This document shows positions 19,256 to 29,693 of a stretch of DNA of 34,932 nucleotides, piece after piece. The DNA lies in NCBI GenBank assembly GCA_013911595.1, contig JACESY010000010.1:1-34932 (forward strand). The letters run 5' to 3'. The position numbers and the translations under genes are program-made. The stretch is from Azoarcus sp. (GTDB taxonomy: Bacteria; Pseudomonadota; Gammaproteobacteria; Burkholderiales; Rhodocyclaceae). The number at the start of each line of letters is the position of its first letter. The first letter of the stretch is position 1. The notes below the pieces were generated by a model. It had not been told where the DNA came from. It did no database searches and saw only the letters and a program-made list of their open reading frames with translations.

Positions 19256-22200
19256 TTGAAACCCACGTCACAACTCCTCGGGCTGTGGAACAGGCTCACG
19301 GCCCAACGCGGCGCTCTCGCGTACCGGGGCGACTCGACTGACGACGAGTTGCCGCTGCGCTCCGAGTTGTTCAGCGCCGATCAGATGGCGCAGCATGGCA
19401 GGACGCTGGCCGCTTCGCACACCGTGGTGCGCGAATACGCACCGGATCGGCTGCTGGCACGCCTGGCAGCGAACGAGTCGGCACTGGTCGATGTGTCCGG
19501 CCGACTGACGGCGGCGGTCACCGACAATCGCCGGACTCCCCCGGCCGGCGAATGGCTGCTCGACAACTTCTACCTGATCGAAGGGCAGATCAACACCGCC
19601 AAGCGGCACTTGCCAAAGGGATACAGCCGCGAACTCCCGCGGCTCGCGCGGGGTCCGGCTGCGGGCCACCCCCGTGTCTATGACATCGCGCTGGAAGTCA
19701 TTGCCCACGGGGATGGCCGCGTCGACACCGACAGTCTGAGTCTCTTCATCGCGTCCTATCAGACCGTCACCCCGCTGCTGCTCGGCGAACTGTGGGCGAT
19801 CCCGATCATGCTGCGCCTGGCGCTGATCGAGAACCTGCGCCGCGTCGGCCTTCGCGTCGCACGGGCGTGGGACGCGCACGAACAGGCCGACGCCTGGGCC
19901 GACCGGATGATCGAAACCGCCGAGCGGGATTCGAAGAGCCTGATCGTGGTGATCGCCGACATGGCGCGATCGAACCCGCCGATGGTCAGCGCCTTCGTCG
20001 CGGAACTGGCACGCCGACTGCAAGGACGCGGGCCGGCACTGGCGCTGGCGCTGTCCTGGATCGAGCAGCATTTGGCCGAAACAGGACGGACGATCGAACA
20101 CATGGTGCAGTCGGAGAGCCAGCGCCAGGCCGCCGATCAGGTGTCGATCAGCAACAGTATCGGCAGCCTGCGCGCGCTCGGCGCAATCGACTGGCGCGCG
20201 TTCGTCGAGAGCATGAGCATTGTCGAGCAGACCCTGCGCGAGGACCCCGGTGGAGTCTATGGCCGCATGGATTTTGCGACGCGCGATCGCTACCGCCATG
20301 CCACCGAACGGATCGCGAAGTGCGGCCGCCTTTCCGAGTTCGAAGTGGCGCGCGAGGCGGTCAAGCTGGCACGTGCTGGCGCAGACGGCAAATCAGACGA
20401 GCGCGAAGCACACGTCGGCTATTACCTGATCGACCAGGGTCTGCCGGCTCTCGAGGGGGTGGCCAACGTTCGTGCGAGCGGCCTCGATGTCTTGTCAAAG
20501 CTGGCCAGGCGCAGTCCCCTGTTGCCCTATGCGGGCACGATCGCACTGATCACGGCAAGCCTGGCCACGGCCTTACTGACGCTCGCGCGGATCGGACACT
20601 TGCCGCTGTGGGCATCCGTGCCGATCGGCATGTTGACGCTACTGGCGGCCAGTCAGTTGGCGGTGGCACTGGTCAACTGGATCGCCACCTTGCTGGTGAC
20701 CCCGCACCCCGTGCCCCGGATGGATTTCTCGGCCGGCATTCCCCCGCGCTCGCGCACCCTGGTGGTGGTTCCCACGATGCTCTCGAACACAGCGGCCATC
20801 GAGCGACTGATCGAGACGCTGGAGGTGCGCTTCCTGGCAAACCGCGATGAAAGCCTGCACTTCGGCCTGGTGACCGACTTCCTGGATGCACCGCAGGCGT
20901 CCTTACCCGAAGACGCAGCGTTGGTGCAACTGGCGCATGCGCGCATCGATGCGCTCAACAGCAAGTACGCAGACAGCACGGGGCTGATCGGCAAGGACCG
21001 CTTCTTCCTGTTCCACCGACCGCGACGATGGAACCCTGACGAGCGGATCTGGATGGGGCATGAGCGCAAGCGCGGCAAGCTGGAAGACCTGATCGCGCTG
21101 CTGCACGCGTGTGCGCGTGGCATCCATGAGCCCGCCAACGACGCTTTTGCACTGGTGGTCGGTGACACCGCGGCGCTGTCCGAGGTGGCGTTCATCATCA
21201 CCCTGGACACCGACACGCAGCTGCCACGCGACGTTGCGCATCAACTGGTGGGGACCATGGCGCATCCGCTCAATCGTCCGCACTACGATCCGGTCAAGCG
21301 TCGCGTCACGCACGGCTACGGCATCCTGCAGCCACGCGTGGCGATCAGTCTGCCCAGCAGCAACCGCTCCCGTTATGCGCGCCTGCACGGCGGGGAGCCG
21401 GGCATCGACCCGTACACGCGCACCGTGTCGGACGTCTATCAGGACGTGTTCGGCGAAGGCTCGTTCATCGGCAAGGGAATCTTCCACGTCGACACCTTCG
21501 AGCAGGCTCTGGGCGAACGCCTGCCCGAGAACCGCATCCTCAGCCACGATCTGCTGGAAGGCTGCTACGCACGCTCAGGGCTGCTCAGCGACGTTTGTCT
21601 GTACGAGGACATTCCGGCGCGCTTCAGCGATGACGTCAGCCGCCGCCATCGCTGGATTCGTGGAGACTGGCAGGTGGCCTCGTGGCTGCTGCGTCGCGTG
21701 CCTTGCGGATGTGCCGACGATTGCGCATCGTCCGACACGAATCACCGCAAGAACCCGCTCTCGGCACTGTCGCAATGGAAGCTGACGGATAACCTGCGGC
21801 GCAGTCTCGTGCCCTCGGCGCTCACCCTGTTGCTGATCCTCGGATGGACCGTCCTGCCCTCAGCCGGGCTGTGGACCGTCGCCGTACTTGGCGTATTGCT
21901 GGGCCCTGCCCTGTGTCTGACACTGGTCGACCTGCTCCGCAAGTCCGAGGATGTGCTGTTGCGACAGCACCTCGCCGCGGTTTTCCACTCGACTGCGCGT
22001 CGCATCCTGCAAGTCGGGTTCGAACTGGCCTGTCTGCCCTACGAGGCCTGGTTCAGTGTGGACGCGATCGTACGCACCCACTGGCGCATGTTCGTGACGC
22101 ACCGACGACTGCTCGAATGGAAACCGTCGAGCGAGATCGAGTGCACCCCGGGGCGGTCGGGCAGCGACGAGCTCGCCACCTCGTTGCGCACGATGTGGAT

Positions 22201-25200
22201 CGGGCCGCTCATCGCACTCGCGCTGACCCTCCACCTGGCGCTCGCGAATCCGGCCACCCTGGCCGTGGCCGGGCCGATCCTGTTGCTGTGGTTCGTCTCT
22301 CCGCTCATCGCGTGGTGGATAAGTCGCCCGCTGGTGCGTCGCAAGGCAAGCCTGAGTGGTAACCAGACGCGCTTTCTGCGTGCGCTGTCGCGACGCACCT
22401 GGGCCTTCTTCGATCGCTTCGTCGGCCCGGATGACCACTGGCTGCCGCCCGACAACTATCAGGAGTACCGCGTTTCCGCGATCGCGCATCGCACCTCTCC
22501 GACCAACATGGGCCTGGCGCTGCTGGCGAATCTGGCCGCCCATGATTTCGGCTTCATCCCGGCCGGAAAGCTGATCGAGCGCACCGCCGGCACACTCGAC
22601 ACGATGGCCGCGCTCGAGCGCTACCGGGGCCACTTCTACAACTGGTACGACACGCTCACGCTGGAGGTAATGGCACCGCGGTATGTGTCGACCGTGGACA
22701 GTGGTAACCTCGCCGGCCATCTGCTGACCTTGCGCGCCGGCCTGCTCGCGCTGGCCGACGACAGGATGCTGGGGGCACAGTTGCTGCAGGGCCTTCACGA
22801 CAGCCTCGATGTTCTCGCGGGCACGGCGAGCACTGACGACCTTGTCGAAGCCGTGGCGCGGCTGCGTGCGGAGCTGGAACATGTTTGCGATGACCCCGCA
22901 GCCCCTCTTGCGCTGAATCGCTCGTCGCTCTCCGACCTGACGAATGCCGCCGCCGTTCTTGCAGACCGGCTCGCAACACGCCGCGATGACAACGACGATG
23001 CCCCATCCCCGAGCGACATCGAATACTGGACGGACGCATTCGCGCGTCAATGCCGCACAGTGCTGGACGAACTCGACTTCTTCGAGCGATGCACGCGCGA
23101 GGCCGGAGCGTATTTGCCGAGCCTGCGGCAACTGGCCGCAGCCGGAAGCCTTGCCGCGCGCGAACGCATGGCGACGATCGAGCGGCTGGCGGCCCGCGCC
23201 TTCGAGCTGGCTGCGATGGATTTCGGGCTTCTCTACGACCGCAGCCGTCATCTATTGACCATCGGCTACGACGTCACCGCGCGCCGCGCCGATCCGAGCT
23301 ACTACGATCTGCTGGCCTCGGAGGCGCGGCTGAGCAGCTTCGTGGCCATCGCCCAGGGACAACTGCCGCAGGAGAACTGGTTCGCGCTCGGGCGGCTGCT
23401 CATCGATGGCGGCAATGAACCCGTGCTGCTGTCATGGAGCGGCTCGATGTTCGAGTACCTGATGCCGCTGCTGGTGATGCCGACCTACGACAACACCCTG
23501 CTCGACCAGACTTGCATCGCCGCCGTGCGCCGCCAGATCGCGTATGGCAAACAACGCGGTGTGCCGTGGGGCATGTCCGAATCCGGTTACAACGCAGTCG
23601 ATGCCCAGCTCCACTACCAGTACCGTGCCTTCGGTGTGCCGGGGCTGGGCCTCAAGCGCGGCCTCGCCGACGACGTCGTCGTCGCCCCCTATGCGGCGAC
23701 GCTCGCGCTGATGGTCGCTCCCGGACAAGCCTGCCGGAACCTGCAGCGGCTCGATGCCGAGGGCTTTCTCGGCCGCTTCGGCTTTTTCGAAGCCATCGAC
23801 TACACTCCGGCGAGGCAACGGCGCGGGCAATCGCACGCCATCGTGCGCTCGTTCATGGCCCATCACCAGGGCATGAGCCTGCTCGCGCTGGCCTATGCCC
23901 TGCTCGACCGCCCGATGCAACGGCGCTTCGCCGCAGAGCCGCTGTTTCAGACGGTGATGCTGCTGTTGCAGGAGCGCATCCCCAGGGCCTCCGCGCGCTT
24001 CTCCCATACCGCCCAACTGTCGGCGGTGCACTCGACCGCGACCGCGACTCAGACGCCGATGCGTGTATTCGCAAGTCACGACACGCCCGCCCCGCAAGCG
24101 CAACTGCTGTCGAACGGGCGCTACCACGTGATGGTGACCAACGCAGGCGGAGGCTACAGCCGCTGGAAGAACCTCGCCGTCACGCGCTGGCGCGAGGATG
24201 GCACCTGCGACCACTGGGGCAGCTTCTGCTACGTGCGCGAGACGACGGATGGCACGCATGCGGCGTACTGGTCGACTGGCCATCAGCCAACCCTCAAGCA
24301 GCCGCAGGCCTTCGAGGCCATCCTGTGCGAAGGGCGTGCCGAATTCCGGCGCTGCGATGCGGTCGCAGACGGCGAAGGCGACTTCGAGACGCATACCGAG
24401 ATCGTCGTCTCCCCGGAGGACGACATCGAGCTGCGCCGGGTGCGCATCACCAACCGGTCGCGGCAGCGCAGGACCATCGACGTCACCAGCTACGCCGAAG
24501 TCGTCATCGCGCCCCAGGCGGAGGATGAGCTCCACCCGGCCTTCGGCAACCTCTTCGCGCAGACCGAGATTCTGCGCAAGCACAACGCCATTCTGTGCAG
24601 GAGACGCCCCCGCTCGGCCGCAGAGAACCCGCCCTGGATGCTGCACGTGATCGCCGTGCATGACGTGCAAGGCGGCGAGATGTCTTTCGAAACGGATCGC
24701 CTGCGCTTCATCGGCCGTAACGGCAGCACCGCCGAGCCGCTCGCGATGAGCGGGCCTGCACTGCTGTCGGGCACCGACGGCGCGGTGCTCGACCCCGTCG
24801 TCGCCATCCGCTGCCCGCTGGTGCTCGAACCCTACCGCAGCGTCACCATCGACATCGTGTCGGGCATCGCCGAAACCCGCGAAATGGCCACCTGTCTGGT
24901 GGGCAAGTATCAGGACCGGCATCTTGCCGACCGCGTCTTCGAGCTGGCATGGACCCACAACCAGGTGGTACTGCAGCAGATCAATGCCAGCGAGGGCGAC
25001 GCCCAGTTGTATGCACGCCTTGCCAGCGCCGTGCTCTTCGCCAACGACGCCCTGCGCGCCGATGCGGCAATCATCATGGACAACCGCCGCAGCCAGTCCG
25101 GCCTGTGGGGTTACGCCATCTCGGGTGATCTGCCGATCGTGTTGCTGCAGGTCACGAACGCGGCAAACATCGATCTCGTGCGCCAGCTCGTGCAGGCGCA

Positions 25201-27979
25201 CGCCTACTGGAGGCTCAAGGGTCTGGCGGTCGATCTGGTGATCTGGAACGAGGATCGCGCAGGCTACCGCGAACGACTGCACGAACAGATCATGGGGCTG
25301 ATTTCATCGGGCATCGAGGCCAACGTCATCGACCGGCCGGGCGGAATTTTCGTGCGTTCGAGGGAGCACATTTCCCAGGAAGACCGCACGCTGTTCCAGG
25401 CGGTCGCAAGAGCCGTGATCAGCGACCAACGGGGGACGTTGCGCGACCAGCTCGACCGCAGCCGGCTGGCGGAGCCGATGCCCGCGGCGCTGGTGCCGAC
25501 CGACCCACAGCCTCGCGACGATGCACGCGACGCCGCAGCGACGCTCGCGCCGCCTCGCGACCTCATTCTGAACAACGGCCTCGGCGGTTTCACGGCCGAC
25601 GGTCGTGAGTATGTCATCACACTGACGCCGGGCCGCACGACGCCGGCGCCCTGGGTCAACGTGCTCGCAAACCCCACTTTCGGCACCATCGTCTCGGACA
25701 GCGGCAGCGCCTGCACCTGGGCCGAGAATGCGCACGAGTTCCGTCTCACGCCATGGCACAACGACCCGGTCGGCGATTCCTGCGGCGAGGCGCTGTACCT
25801 GCTCGACGAAGAGACCGGCCACGTCTGGTCGCCCACCGCCTGGCCGATGCGCAGCGCAGCGCCGTGCGTGGTCCGTCACGGCTTCGGCTACACGGTCTTC
25901 GAGACGCAGGCACACGGCATTCGCTCGGAACTGTGGATCTACGTCGCCATCGATGCCCCGATCAAGTTCTCGGTACTCAAGCTCTACAACGAATCAGGAC
26001 GGCCGCGCCGGCTGTCAGCAAGCGCCTACGTCGAGTGGGTGCTGGGCGATCTGCGGTCGAAATCGGCCATGCATGTGGTCACCGGAATCGCGCCCGGCAG
26101 CGGCGCGCTCACCGCGAGCAATGCCTTCAATGCAGAGTTTTCCGGGCTGGTCGCTTTCATCGACGTCGACGACCCGGCGCGCACGCTGAGCGGAGACCGC
26201 AGGGAGTTCATCGGACGCAACGGCAGCTTGCGCGACCCGGCTGCACTGCGACGGTCGCGCCTTTCCGGAAAAGTCGGTGCGGGGCTCGACCCCTGTGGCG
26301 CACTGCAGGTGAAGCTCGACCTGAGCGCCGGCGCGGCGAGCGAAACCGTCTTCCGCCTCGGCGTGGGTCGCGATGCCGGGCATGCCGCCGAACTCGTGCG
26401 CCGCCATCGCGAACCGCGGGCCGCCGGCGAGGCGCTCGACGCGGTCCGGCGCCACTGGCGCCACACACTCGGCGCAGTCCAGGTTCACACGCCGGATCCC
26501 GCGGTGAACGTACTGGCCAACGGCTGGCTGTTGTATCAGACCCTGGCGTGCCGCGTATGGGCGCGTAACGGCTACTACCAGTCCGGCGGCGCCTTCGGCT
26601 TCCGCGACCAGTTGCAGGACGTAATGGCGCTGGTGCACACCCGGCCCGAACTGCTGCGCGAGCATCTGCTGCTGTGCGCCAGCCGCCAGTTCAGGGAGGG
26701 CGATGTCCAGCACTGGTGGCACCCGCCATCGGGGCGCGGCGTGCGCACGCACTGCTCGGACGACTACCTGTGGCTGCCACTGGCGGTGTGCCGCTATGTG
26801 AGCACCACGGGCGACACCGGCGTACTCGATGAAACGGTGCCCTTCCTCGAAGGTCGCCCCGTCAGTGCGGATGAAGAGTCCTACTACGATCTGCCGGCCC
26901 GCTCGTCGGAGGAGGCCAGCCTCTACGAGCACTGCGTGCGAGCGATCCGCCACGGCCTGCGCCTGGGCGAACGCGGTCTGCCGCTGATCGGCTCAGGTGA
27001 CTGGAACGACGGTATGAACCGGGTAGGCGTTCACGGCAAGGGAGAGAGCGTGTGGCTGGGCTTCTTCCTGATCACGGTACTCGAACGCTTCGCGCCGCTG
27101 GCCGGTGTACGCGGCGATCCGGGCTTCGCGCAGTCGTGCACCGATGAGGCCACCGGCCTGCGCGACAACATTGAGCGTCATGCATGGGATGGCGAGTGGT
27201 ACCGCCGGGCGTGGTTCGATGACGGCACGCCGCTCGGCTCCTCGGGCAACACGGAATGCCGCATCGACTCGATCTCGCAGAGCTGGTCGGTCCTGTGCGG
27301 CGCACGGGTCGTAGCGCGCTCACGCGCCGCGATGAAGGCGGTCCACGAACGGCTGGTGCGCCGCGACGGGCAATTGGTGCAACTCCTCGACCCGCCCTTC
27401 GACGCGGCGCAAATGGACCCCGGCTACATCCGAGGCTACGTTCCCGGCGTTCGCGAAAACGGCGGGCAGTACACCCATGCAGCCATCTGGGCTGCGATGG
27501 CGTTCGCCGAACTGGGCGAGCGCGAACGTGCCTGGGAGTTGCTGGAGATGATCAACCCGGTCAATCACAGCCTGACGGCGGCCGCAATCGAAACCTACAA
27601 GCTGGAACCCTATGTCGTCGCGGCCGACGTCTATGCGCTCGTCCCGCACGTCGGACGCGGCGGATGGAGCTGGTACACCGGCTCGGCCGGATGGATGTAC
27701 CGGCTGATGCTCGAATCCCTGCTCGGGCTGACGCTCGAAGGCGGCGATCGCCTGCGGCTCGCCCCCTGCCTGCCGCCCGGCTGGGACGCGCTGACGATCG
27801 AGTACCACTACCGCGAGACGACCTACGTCATAGCGATCTCGCAGGACGGCGCGGACGATGATGCACAAGCCCGGCGCGCTTCCATGACGGTCGACGGCAT
27901 CGAACGCGTCGACGCCATCGTCGCGCTCGTCGACGACGGGCAGGAACATCGGGTCGAGTTCAGGACGGCCAGCCGATGA
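19256..27979 (+). CDS. Cyclic beta-1,2-glucan synthase-like protein (NdvB type, GT84-glycoamylase-GH94)
   Basis: This 2907-residue protein reads from TTG 19256, 3 bases after the phosphoketolase stop. Membrane helices cluster near 423-482, 848-892 and 980-1025. Between them lies a GT84-type glycosyltransferase with DTDTQLP (651-657) and RRHRWIRGDWQ (796-806). A glycoamylase-like segment follows (GMSESGYNAVD; MAHHQGMSLLALAYAL from about 1534). The C-terminal third is GH94-like, with repeated beta-sandwich segments and the catalytic GSGDWNDGMNRVG (Asp2585). In NdvB proteins the GT84 domain builds the beta-1,2-glucan at the inner membrane, while the GH94 domain sets ring size by phosphorolysis. 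Products are periplasmic osmoregulated glucans. Length fits the family, and no frameshift is seen over 8.7 kb. Confidence 0.9.
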   Translation: MKPTSQLLGLWNRLTAQRGALAYRGDSTDDELPLRSELFSADQMAQHGRTLAASHTVVREYAPDRLLARLAANESALVDVSGRLTAAVTDNRRTPPAGEWLLDNFYLIEGQINTAKRHLPKGYSRELPRLARGPAAGHPRVYDIALEVIAHGDGRVDTDSLSLFIASYQTVTPLLLGELWAIPIMLRLALIENLRRVGLRVARAWDAHEQADAWADRMIETAERDSKSLIVVIADMARSNPPMVSAFVAELARRLQGRGPALALALSWIEQHLAETGRTIEHMVQSESQRQAADQVSISNSIGSLRALGAIDWRAFVESMSIVEQTLREDPGGVYGRMDFATRDRYRHATERIAKCGRLSEFEVAREAVKLARAGADGKSDEREAHVGYYLIDQGLPALEGVANVRASGLDVLSKLARRSPLLPYAGTIALITASLATALLTLARIGHLPLWASVPIGMLTLLAASQLAVALVNWIATLLVTPHPVPRMDFSAGIPPRSRTLVVVPTMLSNTAAIERLIETLEVRFLANRDESLHFGLVTDFLDAPQASLPEDAALVQLAHARIDALNSKYADSTGLIGKDRFFLFHRPRRWNPDERIWMGHERKRGKLEDLIALLHACARGIHEPANDAFALVVGDTAALSEVAFIITLDTDTQLPRDVAHQLVGTMAHPLNRPHYDPVKRRVTHGYGILQPRVAISLPSSNRSRYARLHGGEPGIDPYTRTVSDVYQDVFGEGSFIGKGIFHVDTFEQALGERLPENRILSHDLLEGCYARSGLLSDVCLYEDIPARFSDDVSRRHRWIRGDWQVASWLLRRVPCGCADDCASSDTNHRKNPLSALSQWKLTDNLRRSLVPSALTLLLILGWTVLPSAGLWTVAVLGVLLGPALCLTLVDLLRKSEDVLLRQHLAAVFHSTARRILQVGFELACLPYEAWFSVDAIVRTHWRMFVTHRRLLEWKPSSEIECTPGRSGSDELATSLRTMWIGPLIALALTLHLALANPATLAVAGPILLLWFVSPLIAWWISRPLVRRKASLSGNQTRFLRALSRRTWAFFDRFVGPDDHWLPPDNYQEYRVSAIAHRTSPTNMGLALLANLAAHDFGFIPAGKLIERTAGTLDTMAALERYRGHFYNWYDTLTLEVMAPRYVSTVDSGNLAGHLLTLRAGLLALADDRMLGAQLLQGLHDSLDVLAGTASTDDLVEAVARLRAELEHVCDDPAAPLALNRSSLSDLTNAAAVLADRLATRRDDNDDAPSPSDIEYWTDAFARQCRTVLDELDFFERCTREAGAYLPSLRQLAAAGSLAARERMATIERLAARAFELAAMDFGLLYDRSRHLLTIGYDVTARRADPSYYDLLASEARLSSFVAIAQGQLPQENWFALGRLLIDGGNEPVLLSWSGSMFEYLMPLLVMPTYDNTLLDQTCIAAVRRQIAYGKQRGVPWGMSESGYNAVDAQLHYQYRAFGVPGLGLKRGLADDVVVAPYAATLALMVAPGQACRNLQRLDAEGFLGRFGFFEAIDYTPARQRRGQSHAIVRSFMAHHQGMSLLALAYALLDRPMQRRFAAEPLFQTVMLLLQERIPRASARFSHTAQLSAVHSTATATQTPMRVFASHDTPAPQAQLLSNGRYHVMVTNAGGGYSRWKNLAVTRWREDGTCDHWGSFCYVRETTDGTHAAYWSTGHQPTLKQPQAFEAILCEGRAEFRRCDAVADGEGDFETHTEIVVSPEDDIELRRVRITNRSRQRRTIDVTSYAEVVIAPQAEDELHPAFGNLFAQTEILRKHNAILCRRRPRSAAENPPWMLHVIAVHDVQGGEMSFETDRLRFIGRNGSTAEPLAMSGPALLSGTDGAVLDPVVAIRCPLVLEPYRSVTIDIVSGIAETREMATCLVGKYQDRHLADRVFELAWTHNQVVLQQINASEGDAQLYARLASAVLFANDALRADAAIIMDNRRSQSGLWGYAISGDLPIVLLQVTNAANIDLVRQLVQAHAYWRLKGLAVDLVIWNEDRAGYRERLHEQIMGLISSGIEANVIDRPGGIFVRSREHISQEDRTLFQAVARAVISDQRGTLRDQLDRSRLAEPMPAALVPTDPQPRDDARDAAATLAPPRDLILNNGLGGFTADGREYVITLTPGRTTPAPWVNVLANPTFGTIVSDSGSACTWAENAHEFRLTPWHNDPVGDSCGEALYLLDEETGHVWSPTAWPMRSAAPCVVRHGFGYTVFETQAHGIRSELWIYVAIDAPIKFSVLKLYNESGRPRRLSASAYVEWVLGDLRSKSAMHVVTGIAPGSGALTASNAFNAEFSGLVAFIDVDDPARTLSGDRREFIGRNGSLRDPAALRRSRLSGKVGAGLDPCGALQVKLDLSAGAASETVFRLGVGRDAGHAAELVRRHREPRAAGEALDAVRRHWRHTLGAVQVHTPDPAVNVLANGWLLYQTLACRVWARNGYYQSGGAFGFRDQLQDVMALVHTRPELLREHLLLCASRQFREGDVQHWWHPPSGRGVRTHCSDDYLWLPLAVCRYVSTTGDTGVLDETVPFLEGRPVSADEESYYDLPARSSEEASLYEHCVRAIRHGLRLGERGLPLIGSGDWNDGMNRVGVHGKGESVWLGFFLITVLERFAPLAGVRGDPGFAQSCTDEATGLRDNIERHAWDGEWYRRAWFDDGTPLGSSGNTECRIDSISQSWSVLCGARVVARSRAAMKAVHERLVRRDGQLVQLLDPPFDAAQMDPGYIRGYVPGVRENGGQYTHAAIWAAMAFAELGERERAWELLEMINPVNHSLTAAAIETYKLEPYVVAADVYALVPHVGRGGWSWYTGSAGWMYRLMLESLLGLTLEGGDRLRLAPCLPPGWDALTIEYHYRETTYVIAISQDGADDDAQARRASMTVDGIERVDAIVALVDDGQEHRVEFRTASR

Positions 27980-28033
27980 CCTCCGGCATCGCAGGCGCGC
28001 TGCAAATCCATGCCGCCAATACCCCGATTCGGC

Positions 28034-28073
28034 AAATAAAAAAACACCCGGGCCGCATTGCGCGACCCAGGTG
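28034..28073 (-). terminator. Rho-independent terminator after tRNA-Phe
   Basis: Read leftward, CACCTGGGTCGC and GCGGCCCGGGTG form a 12-bp stem (two G-U pairs) around a GCAAT loop. Seven T residues follow (28038-28044 on the plus strand as A). It lies just downstream of the tRNA 3' end. On the other strand the stem has no T-run, so it should not terminate the glucan synthase transcript efficiently. Confidence 0.88.
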
Positions 28074-28084
28074 CTCTATGTTCT

Positions 28085-28160
28085 TGGTGGCCAGGGACGG
28101 AATCGAACCGCCGACACGCGGATTTTCAATCCGCTGCTCTACCGACTGAGCTACCTGGCC
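28085..28160 (-). tRNA. tRNA-Phe (GAA anticodon)
   Basis: The reverse complement begins GGCCAGGTAGCTCAGT and ends CCTGGCCACCA, giving a 7-bp acceptor stem, an A discriminator and an encoded CCA. The anticodon arm is GCGGA-TTGAAAA-TCCGC, with anticodon GAA. The T-arm carries GGTTCGATTCC. Total length is 76 nt, and all arms can form, so the gene looks functional. It has its own promoter and terminator. Confidence 0.97.
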
Positions 28161-28172
28161 CAAAGAGGGCGC

Positions 28173-28200
28173 ATTATAGCCGAGGAAACGCGTTCGTCAA
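28173..28200 (-). promoter_or_regulatory. Sigma-70 promoter of tRNA-Phe, overlapping the histidine kinase stop codon
   Basis: Read leftward, TTGACG (28200-28195) and TATAAT (28178-28173) are separated by 16 bases, close to consensus. The -10 lies 12 bases upstream of the mature tRNA 5' end. The TGA of the -35 box (28199-28197) is the stop codon of the upstream kinase gene, so the promoter is partly built from its coding end. Confidence 0.88.
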
Positions 28201-29693
28201 ACGCGGCTCGCGCGCGAACGCGAAACCGGCGACGGCGCCGGACTACGCACTGTGAGACGGACACCGAAATGTACCCGCGCGAGCGTGCCCAGGCCTTTGG
28301 GACCGGTGTCGAGGGTAATCGTCGCGCCATGCAGCTCAGCGATCTCGCGCACGATCGGCAACCCCAGGCCGGAGCCGTCCTCGCCGCTTTCAAGCACCCG
28401 GTAGAAGCGCTCGAACACGCGCTCGCGATCGGCTTCGGGGATGCCGATGCCGTCGTCCTCGACTTCCAGCAACACCCCGCCGCCGCTCTCGCCCACGCGC
28501 GCCGTGACGCTGCCGCCGCGCGGCGTGTACTTGATGGCGTTGTCGAGCAGATTCTTGATCAGCTCGCGCAGCAACAACCCGTTGCCCTGCACGACGACCG
28601 GGCGCGGCTCGCCCGCAACGCCGAAGTCCAGGCTCTTGGCGAGCGCGCGCGGGAACAGCTCGCCGGCGACCTCGCGCACGGCCGCGTCCAGATCGACCGG
28701 CTCGACGGTATACACGCGTTCCGAGATCGCCTCGGCGCGCGCGAGCAGCAGCAACTGATTGATCAGGTGGGTGGCGCGCTCGGCGCTGTCGGCAATGTGC
28801 GCGAGCGAGCGGCGCAACTGCTCGGGGTCGGTCTCGTCGCGGGCCAGTTCGGTCTGCGTGCGCAGACCGGTCAACGGCGTGCGCATCTGGTGAGCCGCGT
28901 CGGCAATGAAGCGCTGCTGGGCCTGCAGGTTCTGCTCGAGCCGCGCCATCATGTCGTTGAACGACACGATCAGCGGACGCGCCTCGTCGGGCACGCTGGC
29001 CGGTTCGATCGGCGACAGATCGGTCGGACGGCGGTTGGAGATGCGCGTCTGCAGGCGGTTGAGCGGCGCGATGCCGCGCGACAGTCCGACCCACACCAGC
29101 AGCACGGCCAGCGGGATGATAGCGAACTGGGGAAAGAGCACCTCGGTGACCACGCGCGAGGCCAGCGTGCTGCGCTTATTGAGCGTCTCGGCCACCTGGA
29201 CGATGACCAGCGGCTCGTTCTCGCGCGAGGGCGGCACAAAAGTGTAGGCCACGCGCACCTGTTCGCCGTGCACAAACTCGTCGCGGAACAGCACCGTCTC
29301 GGGCGTGACCACGGGCGGCGCTTCGGTCTGAGGCAGTTCAGGGTCGCCGCTGGCGAGACCGCCCCCGGCCTCGGCGACCTGGTAATAGAAGACGTCGTCG
29401 CGGTCGGAGCGGAACATGATGCGCGGCGAGGCCGGAAAATCCACCCACACCACACCGTCGATGACCTGCACCAGTCGCGAGAGCGCGCGCGCGTTGTCCG
29501 CCAGCACCAGGTCGTAGGGCTGGTTGGCGATGTTGTCGGCGACGCTGTGGGTGAAGATGATGGAGATCGGCCACAACACCAGCAGCGGCGCGAGCAGCCA
29601 GTCGAGTATCTCGCCGAACAGCGAATTGGGTGGCTGCGCACGCTCGCCCAACGTGGCCGGGCGCGAATCAGGTCTTCGACGCCGCAGCCTCAT
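28197..29693 (-). CDS. Sensor histidine kinase, TctE-like
   Basis: This 498-residue inner-membrane kinase has a helix near 30-48 and a periplasmic sensor domain of the type at the N-terminus of TctE-like kinases (about 50-180). A second helix spans about 187-205, followed by a HAMP-like linker. The HisKA domain has phosphoacceptor His268 (FIADAAHQMRTPLTGL). The ATPase domain has N-box NLLDNAIKYTP (381-391), DDGIGIPE (413-420) and GSGLGLPIV (440-448). The start ATG lies 26 bases inside the end of the response-regulator gene, so the pair is co-translated. The sensor class often detects organic acids, but no transporter is adjacent and the ligand is unknown. Its stop codon lies inside the tRNA-Phe promoter. 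Confidence 0.92.
   Translation of the reverse strand: MRLRRRRPDSRPATLGERAQPPNSLFGEILDWLLAPLLVLWPISIIFTHSVADNIANQPYDLVLADNARALSRLVQVIDGVVWVDFPASPRIMFRSDRDDVFYYQVAEAGGGLASGDPELPQTEAPPVVTPETVLFRDEFVHGEQVRVAYTFVPPSRENEPLVIVQVAETLNKRSTLASRVVTEVLFPQFAIIPLAVLLVWVGLSRGIAPLNRLQTRISNRRPTDLSPIEPASVPDEARPLIVSFNDMMARLEQNLQAQQRFIADAAHQMRTPLTGLRTQTELARDETDPEQLRRSLAHIADSAERATHLINQLLLLARAEAISERVYTVEPVDLDAAVREVAGELFPRALAKSLDFGVAGEPRPVVVQGNGLLLRELIKNLLDNAIKYTPRGGSVTARVGESGGGVLLEVEDDGIGIPEADRERVFERFYRVLESGEDGSGLGLPIVREIAELHGATITLDTGPKGLGTLARVHFGVRLTVRSPAPSPVSRSRASRV

Noticed and set aside
28085..28160. tRNA-Phe as an integration site of a genomic island
   Set aside because: No integrase, no repeated tRNA 3' fragment and no cargo genes are seen beside it.
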